Source: Meconema thalassinum
Lineage: Eukaryota; Arthropoda; Insecta; Orthoptera; Tettigoniidae
DNA: 64,000 bases
Reading direction: 5' to 3'
Assembly: GCA_946902985.2 (NCBI GenBank)
Contig: OX336394.1
Span: 275,625,496 to 275,689,495, forward strand
Made by a program: the position numbers and the translations under genes
The notes under the pieces: generated by a model
Told to the model about the DNA's origin: nothing
What the model saw: the letters and a program-made list of their open reading frames with translations, nothing else
Database searches by the model: none
Shown: positions 1-9,781 of the stretch, piece by piece
How positions within the stretch are numbered: the first letter of the stretch is position 1
How the letters are laid out: every line of letters starts with the position of its first letter

Positions 1-1605
1 TAACTGTTCCCGGACAAAGCCGGGGTGGATTGCTTGTATAATTTAACTGTCTCCCGGGCGAAGTCGGAGCGGGTTTCTAGTATAATATATGACTGTACTT
101 GGGTGAAGCCGGGGCAGATTGCTTGTATAATTTAACTGTTCCCGGGCAAAGCCGGGGCAAAATGCTTGTATAATTAAACTGTCCCCCGGGCGAAGCCGGA
201 GCGGGTTACTAGTATAATATATAACTGTTCCCGGGTGAAGCCGGGGTGAATTTCTTGTATAATTTAACTGTTCCCGGGCGAAGCCGGAGCCGGTTTCTAG
301 TATAATATATGACTGTTCCCGGGTGAAGCCATGGCAGATTGCCTGTATAATTTAACTGTTCCCGGGCGAAGCCAGGGCGGATTGCTTGTATAATTTAACT
401 GTCCCCCGGGTGAAGCCGGAGCGGGTTTCTAGTATAATATATAACTGTTCCCGGGTGAAGCCGGGCAGATTGCTTGTATAATTTAACTGTTCCCGGACGA
501 AGCCGGACGGGTTTTTAGTATAATATATAACTGTTTACGGGCGAAGCCGGGGCAGATTACTTATATCATTTAACTGTCCCCCGGGCGAAGCCGGAGCGGG
601 TTTCTAGTATAATATATAACTGTTCGCGGACAAAGCCAGGGCAGATTGCTTGTATAATTTAACTGTCTCACGGGTGAAGCTGGAGCGGGTTTCTAGTATA
701 ATATATATCTGTTCACGGGTGAAGCCGGAGCAGATTGCTTGTATAATTTAACTGTTCCCGGGCAAAGCTGGAGCGGGTTTCTAGAATAATATATAACTCT
801 TCCCGGGCGAAGCCGGAGCGGGTTTCTAGTATAATGTATAACTGTTCCCGGGCGAAGCCGGAGCAGGTTTCTAGTATAATATATAACTGTTTCCCAGGCG
901 AAGCCGGAGCAGATTGCTTGTATAATTTAACAGTCCCCCGGGCGAAGCCGGAGCGGGTTTCTAGTATAATATATAACTGTTCACGGGTGAAGCAGGAGCA
1001 GATTGCTTCTATAATTTAACTGTTCCCGGGAGAAGCCAGAGCGGGTTTTTAGAATAATATATAACTGTTCCCGGGCGAAGCCGGAGCGGTTTTCTAGTAT
1101 AATCTATAACTGTTTCCGGGCGAATCTGGGGGCAGATTGCTTGTATAATTTAACTGTTCTCGGGTGAAGCCGAGGTGGATATTTTTTGTATAATTTAACT
1201 GTCCCCCGGGTGAAGCCGGAGCGGGTTTCTAGTATAATATATATATATATCTGATCCCGGGTGAAGCCGGGGTGGATTGCTTATATAATTTAACTGTCCC
1301 CCGGGCGAAGCCGGAGCGGGTTTCTAGTGTAATATATAACTGTTCCCGGGCGAAGCAGGGGCGGATTGCTTGTATAATTTAACTGTTCCCGGGCAAAGCC
1401 GGGGCAGATTGCTTGTATAATTTAACTGTTCTCGAACGAAGCCGGTGCAGGCTTCTGGTATAATATAACTGTTCACGGGCGAAGCCGGGTCGGGTTTCTG
1501 GTATAACATAACTGTTCCCGGGAGAAGCCGGGTCGGGTTGTTTGTATATTATATCTGTTCCCGGGCGAAGCCAGGGCAGGTTGCTTAAATAATTTACCTG
1601 TTCAA
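1..1605. repeat. Tandem satellite of alternating A and B monomers
   Basis: About 36 head-to-tail monomers of 43-45 bp run from the window edge to roughly 1605. Each has a GC-rich core close to CCCGGGCGAAGCCGG and an AT-rich linker. There are two linker types: A ends TTTCTAGTATAATATA and B ends ATTGCTTGTATAATTT. They mostly alternate as A-B dimers of ~89 bp, with occasional B-B-A trimers (for example 85-215 and 311-450). The left end is cut by the window. Short ORFs inside are by-products of the repeat. The monomers differ by point changes, so the array is not freshly amplified. Confidence 0.93.
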
Positions 1606-2460
1606 TACACTCAAGTGCAGGGGGCCTACATGGTCGGGAGGTGATGATTTAAATGTCCTTAACTAAATAGGGTACTTGATCGTTTAAGTATAGAAGTGAA
1701 TGCATGTCTAGGTTCACCTCTGCAATACATAAGAGTTCAACCATCTGGTCCGTGTCTGTGTCTAGTACGGTATTTATCCCGCGGGCTATGCAGTGAAATC
1801 AGCAACATTTAAATGGATAATAACAGTAATTATATAATTGAGCTGCATTCATTTTATATATTCCAGGCAGCTAGTGGTTTAAGTTGCATGTCACGTTAAA
1901 ACCAATCTTATTACATGCAATGAATTCTGCTTGTTTCGTCCTTGAAGAAATTATTGCTTGTCTGATTCATACCGTCTAACTTTTAAACCAGCTTTGTCAA
2001 TAGGCCATTATACTATTAAAATTCTAACATCTTCATGTGGATTTAAACCTACAATCTCAGCATTTACAAGTACTGTAATGTGCAGTACAATCACTTATTT
2101 TGTAAACCATCAGGCTGAGTTAGTCTCCCAGTAGCACATAGTCAAATATATACACTAGGATATACTTTAAAGTTATATACTTAAGTATGTTGAATATTAC
2201 CTGATAGACAAGGATCCAACTGCAATCTGGTGTGAACGCTGTAAGCTCGCAGATAACTCTACTTTCATTTCAATTCTGCTCGACTATTTATACCCCTCCA
2301 AATACAGGAAACGCCCCTGGATTACCGATCCTTTCACACAAAAATGACCTCCATACGGCATTACCCTGCATTAATACAGGAATCGTTACTGACCTTCCTT
2401 TCACCAGAATTAGCTCAACACTGTATAACCCTGCACAAATACCTTAAACACTCCTAATTA
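1606..2460. other. No gene recognised
   Basis: AT-rich, mostly unique sequence between the satellite and a candidate promoter. The only internal structure seen is a near-repeat of the phrase CCTTTCACCAGAA (around 2397 and 2467). I see no long reading frame, RNA gene or terminal repeats. Confidence 0.5.
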
Positions 2461-2485
2461 ATCCTCCTTTCACCAGAAAACACAG

Positions 2486-2523
2486 TATATAAAGAGGTTG
2501 TTCCTTTTCAAAACATATCATTC
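2486..2523 (+). promoter_or_regulatory. Core promoter: TATA box plus initiator
   Basis: TATATAAA starts at 2486 and a perfect arthropod initiator TCATTC (consensus TCAKTY) lies at 2518-2523, which would place +1 at A2520. The TATAAA then sits at about -32, the canonical spacing. An ATG follows at 2530, so the 5' UTR would be about 10 nt. Motif and spacing are seen directly; promoter activity is inferred. Confidence 0.5.
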
Positions 2524-2529
2524 GCTGCA

Positions 2530-3828
2530 ATGTCTGCCAACGAGACCAAGGAAACTATGGGGCTGGAAGAAGAAGACAACGATGAGGATTCGACTCTTGA
2601 TCTGTTAATGTAAGTATTATTTATTTACTAAAGCCTTATGTAGCAGCACGCCAGTCTCTCGCCGCTGGGTGCGTGGTTCAATTCCAGTCACTTTATGTTA
2701 GATCTGTGCTGGGCAAACCAAAAGCAGACAGGTTTTTCTCTGGGAACACCAGTTTTCCCTGTCAAAATTTTCTTCCGGCAACACCCTCCACTATCATTTC
2801 ATTTCATTTCATCTGTCATTCATTTAATCATTGACTCACAAAAGTGAGACAGGCTTTGGCAGCCAACACAGATCTTATTCTCGCCGCTAGATGGGGCTTA
2901 ATTCATTCCATTCCTGATCTGGTCAAATACTGGAAGCAAGCGGTGTTTTTTTTCTTCTTCAAAATGATTAGAAATACTGAGCGTAGTTACCGCCTTTTGT
3001 AGCCCATGTTTACTTGGGTGTGAGTAGAATTTGCCTGATAACCCGTGTTATTGCGATGAATGTATTAATAAAAAAAAGGATTGGGAAGGAAGTCAGATTT
3101 TTTAAGTGTGTTAAAAATCCTTCAGTATGCCTTCCTTTGGAGGGGGAGTAAAGCCAGTGGTTCCATGTTCTCACTTTATGACATCTAAAAGATCCGTCCA
3201 CAGACTAAACTTGTGTGAAGCTAAATTGACAGGTTAGATTTTGTCAAAACAAGTTCCAACATTCACCACTAGATGACATTATTATCTAGTAGCAAAAACT
3301 TGGAACTTGTAGCTCACCCTAAAGGCGTTCGCTGGAAGCAGCTACATACTCAAGTGAGTCACACATGTTCTTGGACACTTCCAGCACTGAAACCCATACT
3401 CAAGTTCCAACATTCACCACTAGGTATCATTAATATCTAGTAGCAAAATTTTGGAACTACTTAAAAATGAACAGAACTTGTAGCTCACCCTAAGGGCAAA
3501 CGCTGGAAGCTGCTGCAGACATAGGTGAGCTGTACTTGCTCTCACACACTCCCAGCAATTCACAATACAATATTTAGGTAAACAAGCGTTATAAAACAAT
3601 TTTGTTGTACTCTTTATTGTATACATTTTTTATAGCTTTGGAAATGATCCAGTTTTGGTGGGGTTTTTTGCTGCTTTAATGACAGCGATGGAAGGGCGTG
3701 GGAGAGGTGAAGAAGAAGAAGAAGAAGAAGAAGATGATGATGATGATGAAGAGGAAGATGAAGAGGAAGAAGAAGCTGGTGATAAAAGGCAAAATAGTTG
3801 TAGTAACAGTTCACAACATAAAACATAA
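2530..3828 (+). CDS. Candidate two-exon gene for a small acidic protein
   Basis: Exon 1 (2530-2609) starts MSANETKETM and ends at a GTAAGT donor at 2610. Exon 2 starts at 3636 after TTTTTTATAG and reads through to TAA at 3826-3828. Splicing keeps the frame open and gives about 90 residues: an acidic N-terminus, a short hydrophobic patch (FGNDPVLVGFFAALM), then a long Glu/Asp run encoded by a (GAA)n/(GAT)n tract at about 3708-3775, and a Ser/Asn/Gln-rich tail. The ~1-kb intron contains a SINE and a SINE fragment. The core promoter lies directly upstream. I do not recognise the family. The acidic tail could simply be microsatellite in an open frame, and no AATAAA is obvious downstream. The gene may belong to a transposon rather than the host. 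Confidence 0.35.
2636..2965 (+). mobile_element. SINE family A, 5'-truncated
   Basis: The left part contains a pol III B-box-like GTGGTTCAATTCC. It is followed by a pyrimidine-rich body with repeated CATTT units, the phrase GACAGGCTTTGGCAGCC and a T-rich end after GGTGTTTTTTTTC. The right half recurs in opposite orientation at about 47655-47803, which shows that it is a dispersed repeat. The tRNA-like A box is not convincing, so the 5' end is probably truncated. It sits inside the candidate intron 2610-3635. Confidence 0.7.
3100..3200 (+). mobile_element. SINE family B, 3' fragment
   Basis: The segment AAAATCCTTCAGTATGCCTT followed by CCTTTGGAGGGG matches the body of the SINEs at about 27480 and 60145 in the same order. 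The tRNA-like head is missing here. Confidence 0.6.
3249..3552 (+). repeat. Tandem duplication of a ~150-bp block
   Basis: Two diverged copies begin AAGTTCCAACATTCACCACT at about 3252 and 3402. Both continue through ATCTAGTAGCAAAA, CTTGTAGCTCACCCTAA and CGCTGGAAGC. The second copy has a small insertion (about 3456-3475). No coding frame accompanies them. Confidence 0.8.
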
Positions 3829-3959
3829 TTTTACTTTTTTTGCTTCTGGTTTTATTTGTTTTTACATTCAACCTACCAAGCAAGCCAGAGCTCAACACCC
3901 ACCATCCATCTCCATTCATGATTCAAACACGTTTACCTCATCATTTGTCCCCCACCCTC

Positions 3960-4500
3960 TCAATCACCGTAAGGTCATTCCCGGACATGACCTACCATAC
4001 AACCCGTTGTCAATCTCAGGATTAGTCATCCCATGTGACGTCACACACAGGGTAATCGTTCAAATCTGTTTATTCATTCACACAAACACCTATGTTCATT
4101 AAACATCCACCCACGCATCGATGTTTGTTTACCATTGAGCGCTTTCAACCCCATCTTGTTTGTCTCTCAGACCCATTCACGCCTAACCAACCTACCACGT
4201 CAGGGTTCAACAACCACCAACATCCACCGCCATTCACGTTTTCCATTCAAGCCACTCCCGTTCATGACCTACCCCGCATCCAGTAATCTGCTGTGACGTC
4301 ACACACACACACACCAGTTACACTAATGTTTTACATTCAAAACACTCCCGTTCATGACCTACCTCACATCCCGTAATCTGCTGTGACGTCACACACACAC
4401 ACCAGTTACACTAATGTTTTCCATTCAAAACGCTCCCGTTCATGACCTACCTCACATCCCGTAATCTGCTGTGACGTCACACACACACACACCAGTTGAC
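3960..4500 (+). repeat. ~88-bp tandem repeat carrying CRE palindromes
   Basis: Three close copies of an 88-90-bp unit span about 4225-4495, with a more diverged unit near 3960-4060. Each contains CATGACCTACC, a CTGTGACGTCA block and a short CA run. The palindrome TGACGTCA, a perfect cAMP-response element, occurs at 4036, 4294, 4384 and 4472. The repeat is seen directly; any regulatory role is inferred. Confidence 0.85.
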
Positions 4501-4681
4501 CGTTCAATTCTCTGACAATTCATTCACAACCAAGGATTCGGAAACCTTCTGCAACACTCGGATCTCATCGGGCATAAAGCAAAGCTATATAGCCCAGGAT
4601 AATAACAGAGAAGGCGCTCAGTCCAACAGAGAGACTGGGTCGAGGAGGGTCTCGTGCAGAGCCTCTTCCATCCTTCCCCTC

Positions 4682-4775
4682 ATCCCCCACCCTCGCCACC
4701 ACCACCCCCTCCCCCCTACCCCCCCCCCCCTCCCCCATCCCCACCCCCACTCCACCCCATCCACCCACACCCCCC
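4682..4775 (-). other. C-rich tract, G-quadruplex candidate on the minus strand
   Basis: More than 80% of the + strand here is C, in many runs of 4-12, so the minus strand has well over four closely spaced G runs. It can in principle form a G-quadruplex, or an i-motif on the + strand. Proline-rich ORFs across it are compositional artefacts. Confidence 0.6.
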
Positions 4776-4841
4776 TCAAACCGGTTCCTGGACCCTCCAA
4801 GGTTTGTTTACCTTCCGGGGTCCCGTCGACCTTGGGGGTCA

Positions 4842-4915
4842 ATGACCTACCTCAAGGTCATTGATCATGACCTACCTCAAGGTCATTGACCTTGCCACGC
4901 CCCCCTAATTTGCAT
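4842..4915 (+). promoter_or_regulatory. Cluster of transcription-factor-like sites
   Basis: TCAAGGTCA, the extended half-site used by FTZ-F1/ERR-type nuclear receptors, occurs at 4852-4860 and 4877-4885. A further inverted CAAGGTCA lies at about 4887-4894, a CCACGCCCCC GC-box-like site at 4895-4904, and a perfect octamer ATTTGCAT at 4908-4915. The first two sit in a small direct repeat (ATGACCTACC + TCAAGGTCATTG). This is sequence similarity only. Confidence 0.45.
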
Positions 4916-4954
4916 AAATAACGGTATTTGAGTCAAAACCCCCATAGCCTACCT

Positions 4955-5254
4955 ACTTATGTTGACCAGTTATTATCGACTCTCGTACCAAAGAAAGATA
5001 TGCATGTCACTTTTTCTCCAACATATCCTCCAGTGCGTGGTGTTCCAAATATACCAACACCAACCCAGTCAAGACTAGAGAATGATGGTATTCCTCCTGC
5101 AACCCACACTTCAGATGATACAAGGCAGACCATCCTGCAACCAGATGAACGCCCTGATCGAGACAGCCTTCCACCACCAGCTGATAATTATTTAAGAAGA
5201 TCAACCAGAGACAGGCGACCTCCTCAGTATATGCACGACTATGTGCCCAAATGA
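4955..5254 (+). pseudogene. Ty3/Gypsy-type Pol C-terminus, fragment
   Basis: An open frame of about 100 codons ends LRRSTRDRRPPQYMHDYV before a TGA. This arginine/proline-rich tail is typical of the last residues of Gypsy-class Pol polyproteins after the integrase. A polypurine stretch and a short LTR-like block follow directly, as expected for the 3' end of such an element. The rest of pol is absent upstream, so this is a remnant. Family assignment rests on the tail and context only. Confidence 0.55.
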
Positions 5255-5288
5255 ATATGAATAGTTAATTTTGTTTGTTTTTATATAA

Positions 5289-5460
5289 GTGGGGGAGACT
5301 ATTATGTATCTAGTTTATGTCCTCTATGGAACTTGGTCGGAGTGTATATATGCTTTTACTCTGTGACGATATTAGTTGTAATTGCTCAATGTGTTAAGAT
5401 GTAGATCGAGATGTGTGTACATATTAAAGTGATATAAAGTGCTTTATTCAACACATAATA
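5289..5460 (+). mobile_element. Polypurine tract and short LTR-like terminal block
   Basis: GTGGGGGAGA at about 5290-5298 resembles a polypurine tract. The following ~161 bp (5300-5460) starts TATTATGT and ends ACATAATA, a perfect 8-bp terminal inverted repeat. With the Gypsy Pol tail just upstream this looks like a very short 3' LTR. It lacks the usual TG...CA, and no second copy is in the window, so the limits are uncertain. It abuts the truncated BEL gag on the opposite strand. Confidence 0.4.
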
Positions 5461-5487
5461 GCTATAATGTACTTTAATCAAAATATA

Positions 5488-6623
5488 ATAGACAGTCATG
5501 GCTTTGAACACACAACAAGTGTATAGCGGATGCAAATTGTTGCAGAGAAAGCAGGTTTGTACGGTACTCTGAACTGTAAGTACCTGAGAGCGGACAGATT
5601 TCTTATTAGAAGAGGTTTTACTGATAGCACCTTTGCTTGAGCTAGGTAGCTCGGATTGTTGAGCAACGGCGGAAAGTATGTGACAAAGGTTTTTGATAAA
5701 CGTGACTAAAGTTTGAAATGTGGGATCAGGCTGATCTATTAACTCTGATTCCCATGCCTTTAAAGTTTGAGAATCGAACTTGGAAGAAGTAAGATATATC
5801 AGAAACAAGTCCCAATGCTGGACTGGTTGCTTTAAGTGCTCGAGAGCTCTAACATGAAGCTCGACAGTATCACCTAACTGACGTATAGAAGAAAGATTGT
5901 CTGGGCGACAGGAAGGGAGGTTAAATAGAGCAGTAATATGCCTGCGGATGCGAAGCTTGGGGTTACCAAACCGTTGTTGCGGCAAATTGAAAGCAACAGA
6001 ATAATTATCTGATGTGAGAGGAAGTGCCTCTATCAGCTTAATCGGGGGGCGTTACAATGTAGATTTCAAATAATGAAACTTCTGAATATCAGGTATGGCA
6101 GAATCATTATGCACTAATGAAATGTAAAGTTCCTCGAAGGAATCCAATTCCTTCTCATAGCCAGGAAAGATGGCAAGGAAATCCTGGGTAAGATTGGTTT
6201 AGAGGGAGGGACAGGTTGGTCCCTATGCTTTATAGTTAAGGTTTTGATTAAATCCTCGGCATCATAAAAGCCTTCAAAATAACTTTCCTCCACCGCAGCT
6301 CGATCCTGCTCGTGAGTTGTGTCGAGGAGCTCAAGATCTATTTGTAAAGAGGAATATGATTTGAAGTCATTTTGGTACAGTTTGAACCGTTCGACCAAAA
6401 TGCTCAATGAATGATCAACTAAACTTTTGTCAGTTAAAAAGGAGCGAAATCTAGCCAATTGCTTCTTGAGAATGGCACGAGTGCCCAATATCTTGTCGGT
6501 AGTGGACACGGTAGAGACTGAAGCACTTACCCCAACCTCACTAGAACTTGCAGGCGGCAAGGACACGTCAGGCTTGACAGGAGAGGGTTGCGGCGTCTCG
6601 CCAGGGTCCTGCACCTTTTCCAC
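5488..6623 (-). pseudogene. BEL/Pao Gag, antisense and broken
   Basis: Read on the minus strand from ATG 6623, the protein has a Ser/Pro-rich start, a helical region, the phrase PRISLPSF, and a capsid-like region with LPSCRPDNLSSIRQL and KAWESEL. It ends in a zinc-knuckle start CFLCNNLHPLYTC. This is the DUF1759-type Gag of BEL/Pao elements and resembles the Gag at 13465-14505. At least one frameshift near 6150 and a stop near 6050 break it. It ends abruptly near 5488, where the Gypsy-like block begins, so the element is truncated. Confidence 0.8.
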
Positions 6624-8470
6624 TTTGATGGACTCCGTAATAGCTGCGAAAAGTCAGACACATTATTAGACCAAATATTACTATGAAGCAACGTGCTCTC
6701 CAAGATAATTTAAGTTTAAATCAAGTGAAACAAGTTCCATGGGTTTCTAGATATGGTGTAATGGTAACACCATTGGATCGACCAATTAAAGGTCTCCATT
6801 TTCAGAGAGAATTCTGAGTGAGTTCAGAATTAGTAAAGGTTGAGCTTTAAAGTATGTGGGATGGAACATGATAAGAGAAAAGACAAAAACAAAGAAAGAG
6901 AGAGAGCAAGTAGCTTTAACATAAATATATATTCAATGTAATAAACAAGGTTATAATTTTCATTACAAGATTGCGTTTAGCAATAAACAAGGTTAATGCC
7001 TTAAACATAACTAAATTAAAGTTACAAATCTTAATCATGGGCAAATGCCTGAAAACAAGAATTAAGTTGTCTTTGCAAAAAGGAGAATTAGTGACGCGAC
7101 TTTGGGCTGGCTGACAGGGAGCAAATCCTGTCATACCGGGAAAGAAACAAAGGGGAAACTAAAGAAGTTATCCAAAAAGACATGACCTATTAAGGGGGCC
7201 AGTAGCTGACAGGGGCTCAGTCCTGCAGTACCCTAAAAGAATTGTAATATTGGAGCAGTTGCCAAGATGCAACAGAATAACTTGCAAATGAAATAATGTA
7301 ATGGCAGAAACAGAATATGTGAACTGCATACAAGATTTACTGAGAAGGTGAAATGGCAGAAACAGTGGGCAAGTAGCCTATAACCTGAAAGTGAACCATG
7401 AGAGAGAGGGTGCACAGGCAATTGCAATGGAAATTACAGATATGCATAAGCAATACTGAGATTGTTCTCACAAAAAACATAAAAATGTCTAAAGTAAGCC
7501 GGTATGCTATTCCGCCCAGTGGGGAAGGGAGAGAAGATCACACAGATATAAAAATTGAGGAATCTTCTAAACCATGCTTGTATGAGACTAACATGAAAAC
7601 AGAAAGAACATGAAATACGTAGTGTATAAGAACAGCGTAATGGCAGATACAGGTCTGCTTTAGAATAAACATGAAAAAGTATTAAATACATGATACATCT
7701 TAGTACTTAACTTTGAAATATCGTGCTGGCGACAATCCACATTTGGGTAGCACAAAGAAGACATAGGTTATGTCTAGTTCGAGATTGCGTGCACAAAAGT
7801 ACTTAAATTGAAAGGGTGTGGTTAACATCCCACACGTGTGCGAAAAACACTTGAGAAAGTTCATTTCCAGTTGTAGTTTCTTTCACAAAAGTATTTGAAG
7901 GAGCTGAAGCACTCGAAGAATAGTAAGGTAGACCTTAGCTATTAGAAAGATGAAGTGACAATATTCACTTAAGTCGGAATAGATTTCCTAAGTAGACGAA
8001 GTTGTATACTTGAGTTCGTGTTGCAGGAACACGTTCAAATTCAATCCAAGTTGGATTATTTTAAACATGTCTTTGACGACATCGCGAAGGTTAAGTTAAC
8101 ACTTCTTGATGCAGAATTACGATGCGAAGTTTTACAATCATGAAGTTTATCGTCCGGTGCTTAAGACGGGTGGTTGGAGCAATACCAACGGAGAAATCAC
8201 ATCGAAGATATGTCAGTCTGCAGCTTAAATAGCAGACAGCACAGGAGTCGAGAAACATCGGTGTCCGGCCATTGGCGTGTCCCAAACATGTGGCCAGGAA
8301 AAGCGTGCTGATTGGCAGAGAGTGGTCTTGTCATGGAGACGGCCAATGAGCGAGTACCAAACTGAGGTCGGCTGGACAGTCCATGATACCACGAGGTATG
8401 GGAAAGGTGACCGAATTAACACTTGGAAAAATGTCTTAAAGGCGAAATATTTTAGCAAAACAGGTGAGTA
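6624..8470 (-). mobile_element. Probable leader and 5' LTR of the antisense BEL/Pao element
   Basis: This non-coding stretch lies 5' of the antisense Gag. It holds a TATTTAAG promoter-like site (minus strand, about 8225) and no other gene. A primer-binding site and exact LTR limits could not be fixed because only one copy of the terminal sequence is present. It does not obviously match the 2.4-kb LTR at 10779, so it is a different BEL subfamily. Confidence 0.4.
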
Positions 8471-8639
8471 TGAAAATAATTTTAAATATAATTGAATTAA
8501 ACAAGAATGTGAAATGAAGGATATTTGTCACTAACACGTGGTGACGAAAAATGAGGTTATGAAATCAAATACTAGTCTGACTTTTGCCATAACAAAAATC
8601 TACAAAATTAACCAGTTAATCATTCGCAAATGCGAACAA

Positions 8640-9480
8640 CTGGTTTGAAGATCAATATCCAGTAGACTGAATTATGACGAATATCAAATATCTAATATTC
8701 CTCTCTCAGACACTACCATACGTAAGGTACCTGCAGTTAAGTACTTGGGAGAATGGATTTCTGCGAATCAGAGCGAGAACCTAGCCATAGATGCCAGATG
8801 TACCAAGTTTGAAAGGGCTTATCATTCCTGTCGTAGTATCAATTCATCTAAGTGCCTCTCCAAGAACCTCAAACTTGGGGCAGTTGACCTCGTAGTTCCG
8901 CCCCTTAAAACAACAATAACTAACTAAATAACCTCAAACTTAGACACTATAACTCTGTCGTCAAGCTATCTGTTCTCTATGCTTCTGAGTGCCTTGACTA
9001 GAAAGGGTCACTCTGAAAACTGGAGTTAAAAAGTGGAAGATCCTGAATAGGATATTAGGTCCAATTAGAGAGGAAGGAGGCATTTAGAGAATCCGTCATA
9101 ATGTTCAATTGTATGAACACCAGGAGGACATCATCACGTCTATAAGGAAAAGACGCCTGAACTTTTATGGACACTTAGCACGTCTGGATTCTGAAAGACT
9201 CACCAAAAGGATATTCACAGTAACAGGAAGAGGCAAGGCTTCTAAGAACAAATGGATTGCGTCAGTTAAGTCAGATATGGAACAACTGGAGATCCCACTG
9301 GAACAAACTCGTGACCGTCTGATGTTCTGTCAGGTCATCCGACAGGGCGTTTTCCCAACGTCCCTTACAAGTAAGAAGACTACGGGAGCTAAATGGACTG
9401 AAGAAAAGACTGACTCATAGTCAGAAAATGAGGGACTACTGGAAGAAGAAGCAGAAGAAGAAGAAGGCAACAACTTTACC
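8640..9480 (+). pseudogene. RTE-like LINE, C-terminal fragment of the reverse transcriptase ORF
   Basis: Frames contain VKYLGEWI (thumb region) and, further on, ITSIRKRRLNFYGHLARLD and KWTEEKTDS, typical of the C-terminal end of RTE-type LINE proteins that lack RNase H. The same protein family occurs on the minus strand at 58071-59159 (for example SIRKRRLSFYGHLTRM). The fragment is 5'-truncated, frameshifted and interrupted by a small insertion at 8877-8929. It ends in a GAAGAAGAAG tract near 9460. Confidence 0.75.
8877..8929 (+). mobile_element. 53-bp retroposon tail flanked by a 12-bp target duplication
   Basis: The insert is flanked by exact copies of AACCTCAAACTT (8865-8876 and 8930-8941). 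It ends in a low-complexity tail (AAAACAACAATAACTAACTA). This is the footprint of a severely 5'-truncated LINE/SINE insertion into the RTE-like fragment. Confidence 0.75.
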
Positions 9481-9525
9481 GAAGAGTAGATACGAGCCCC
9501 GTGGTCCTAAGTAGGCCTAAACATA

Positions 9526-9533
9526 AAGAAAAA

Positions 9534-9564
<31 letters not shown>
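9526..9564 (+). repeat. (AAAG)n microsatellite
   Basis: Nine or so AAAG units. It may be the tail of the minus-strand LINE fragment to its right. Confidence 0.9.
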
Positions 9565-9781
9565 TAACATTGGCCATTTCTATAGAAAATTTTTCGGAAT
9601 TTAATGGCGGCGGGCAACGGAGACTACACGACGGGTTCCCCTATATATTACAAATACAATAACTATTTATAACATATTATAATAATAGATCACAATATCT
9701 TAAGAGATACAATTATTTATTTATTTAGCGTATGATGAATACAATATTATATACAATATATACAGTACAACTACCATCTCA

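Noticed and set aside
3698..4102. 134-codon ORF with long Lys/Met runs, and a His/Leu-rich ORF opposite
   Set aside because: Both are translations of the (GAA)n/(GAT)n microsatellite in other frames; the spliced frame of the candidate gene explains the region better.
4496..4864. Pro-rich and Gly-rich ORFs on both strands
   Set aside because: They read across the C-rich tract; composition, not selection, keeps them open.
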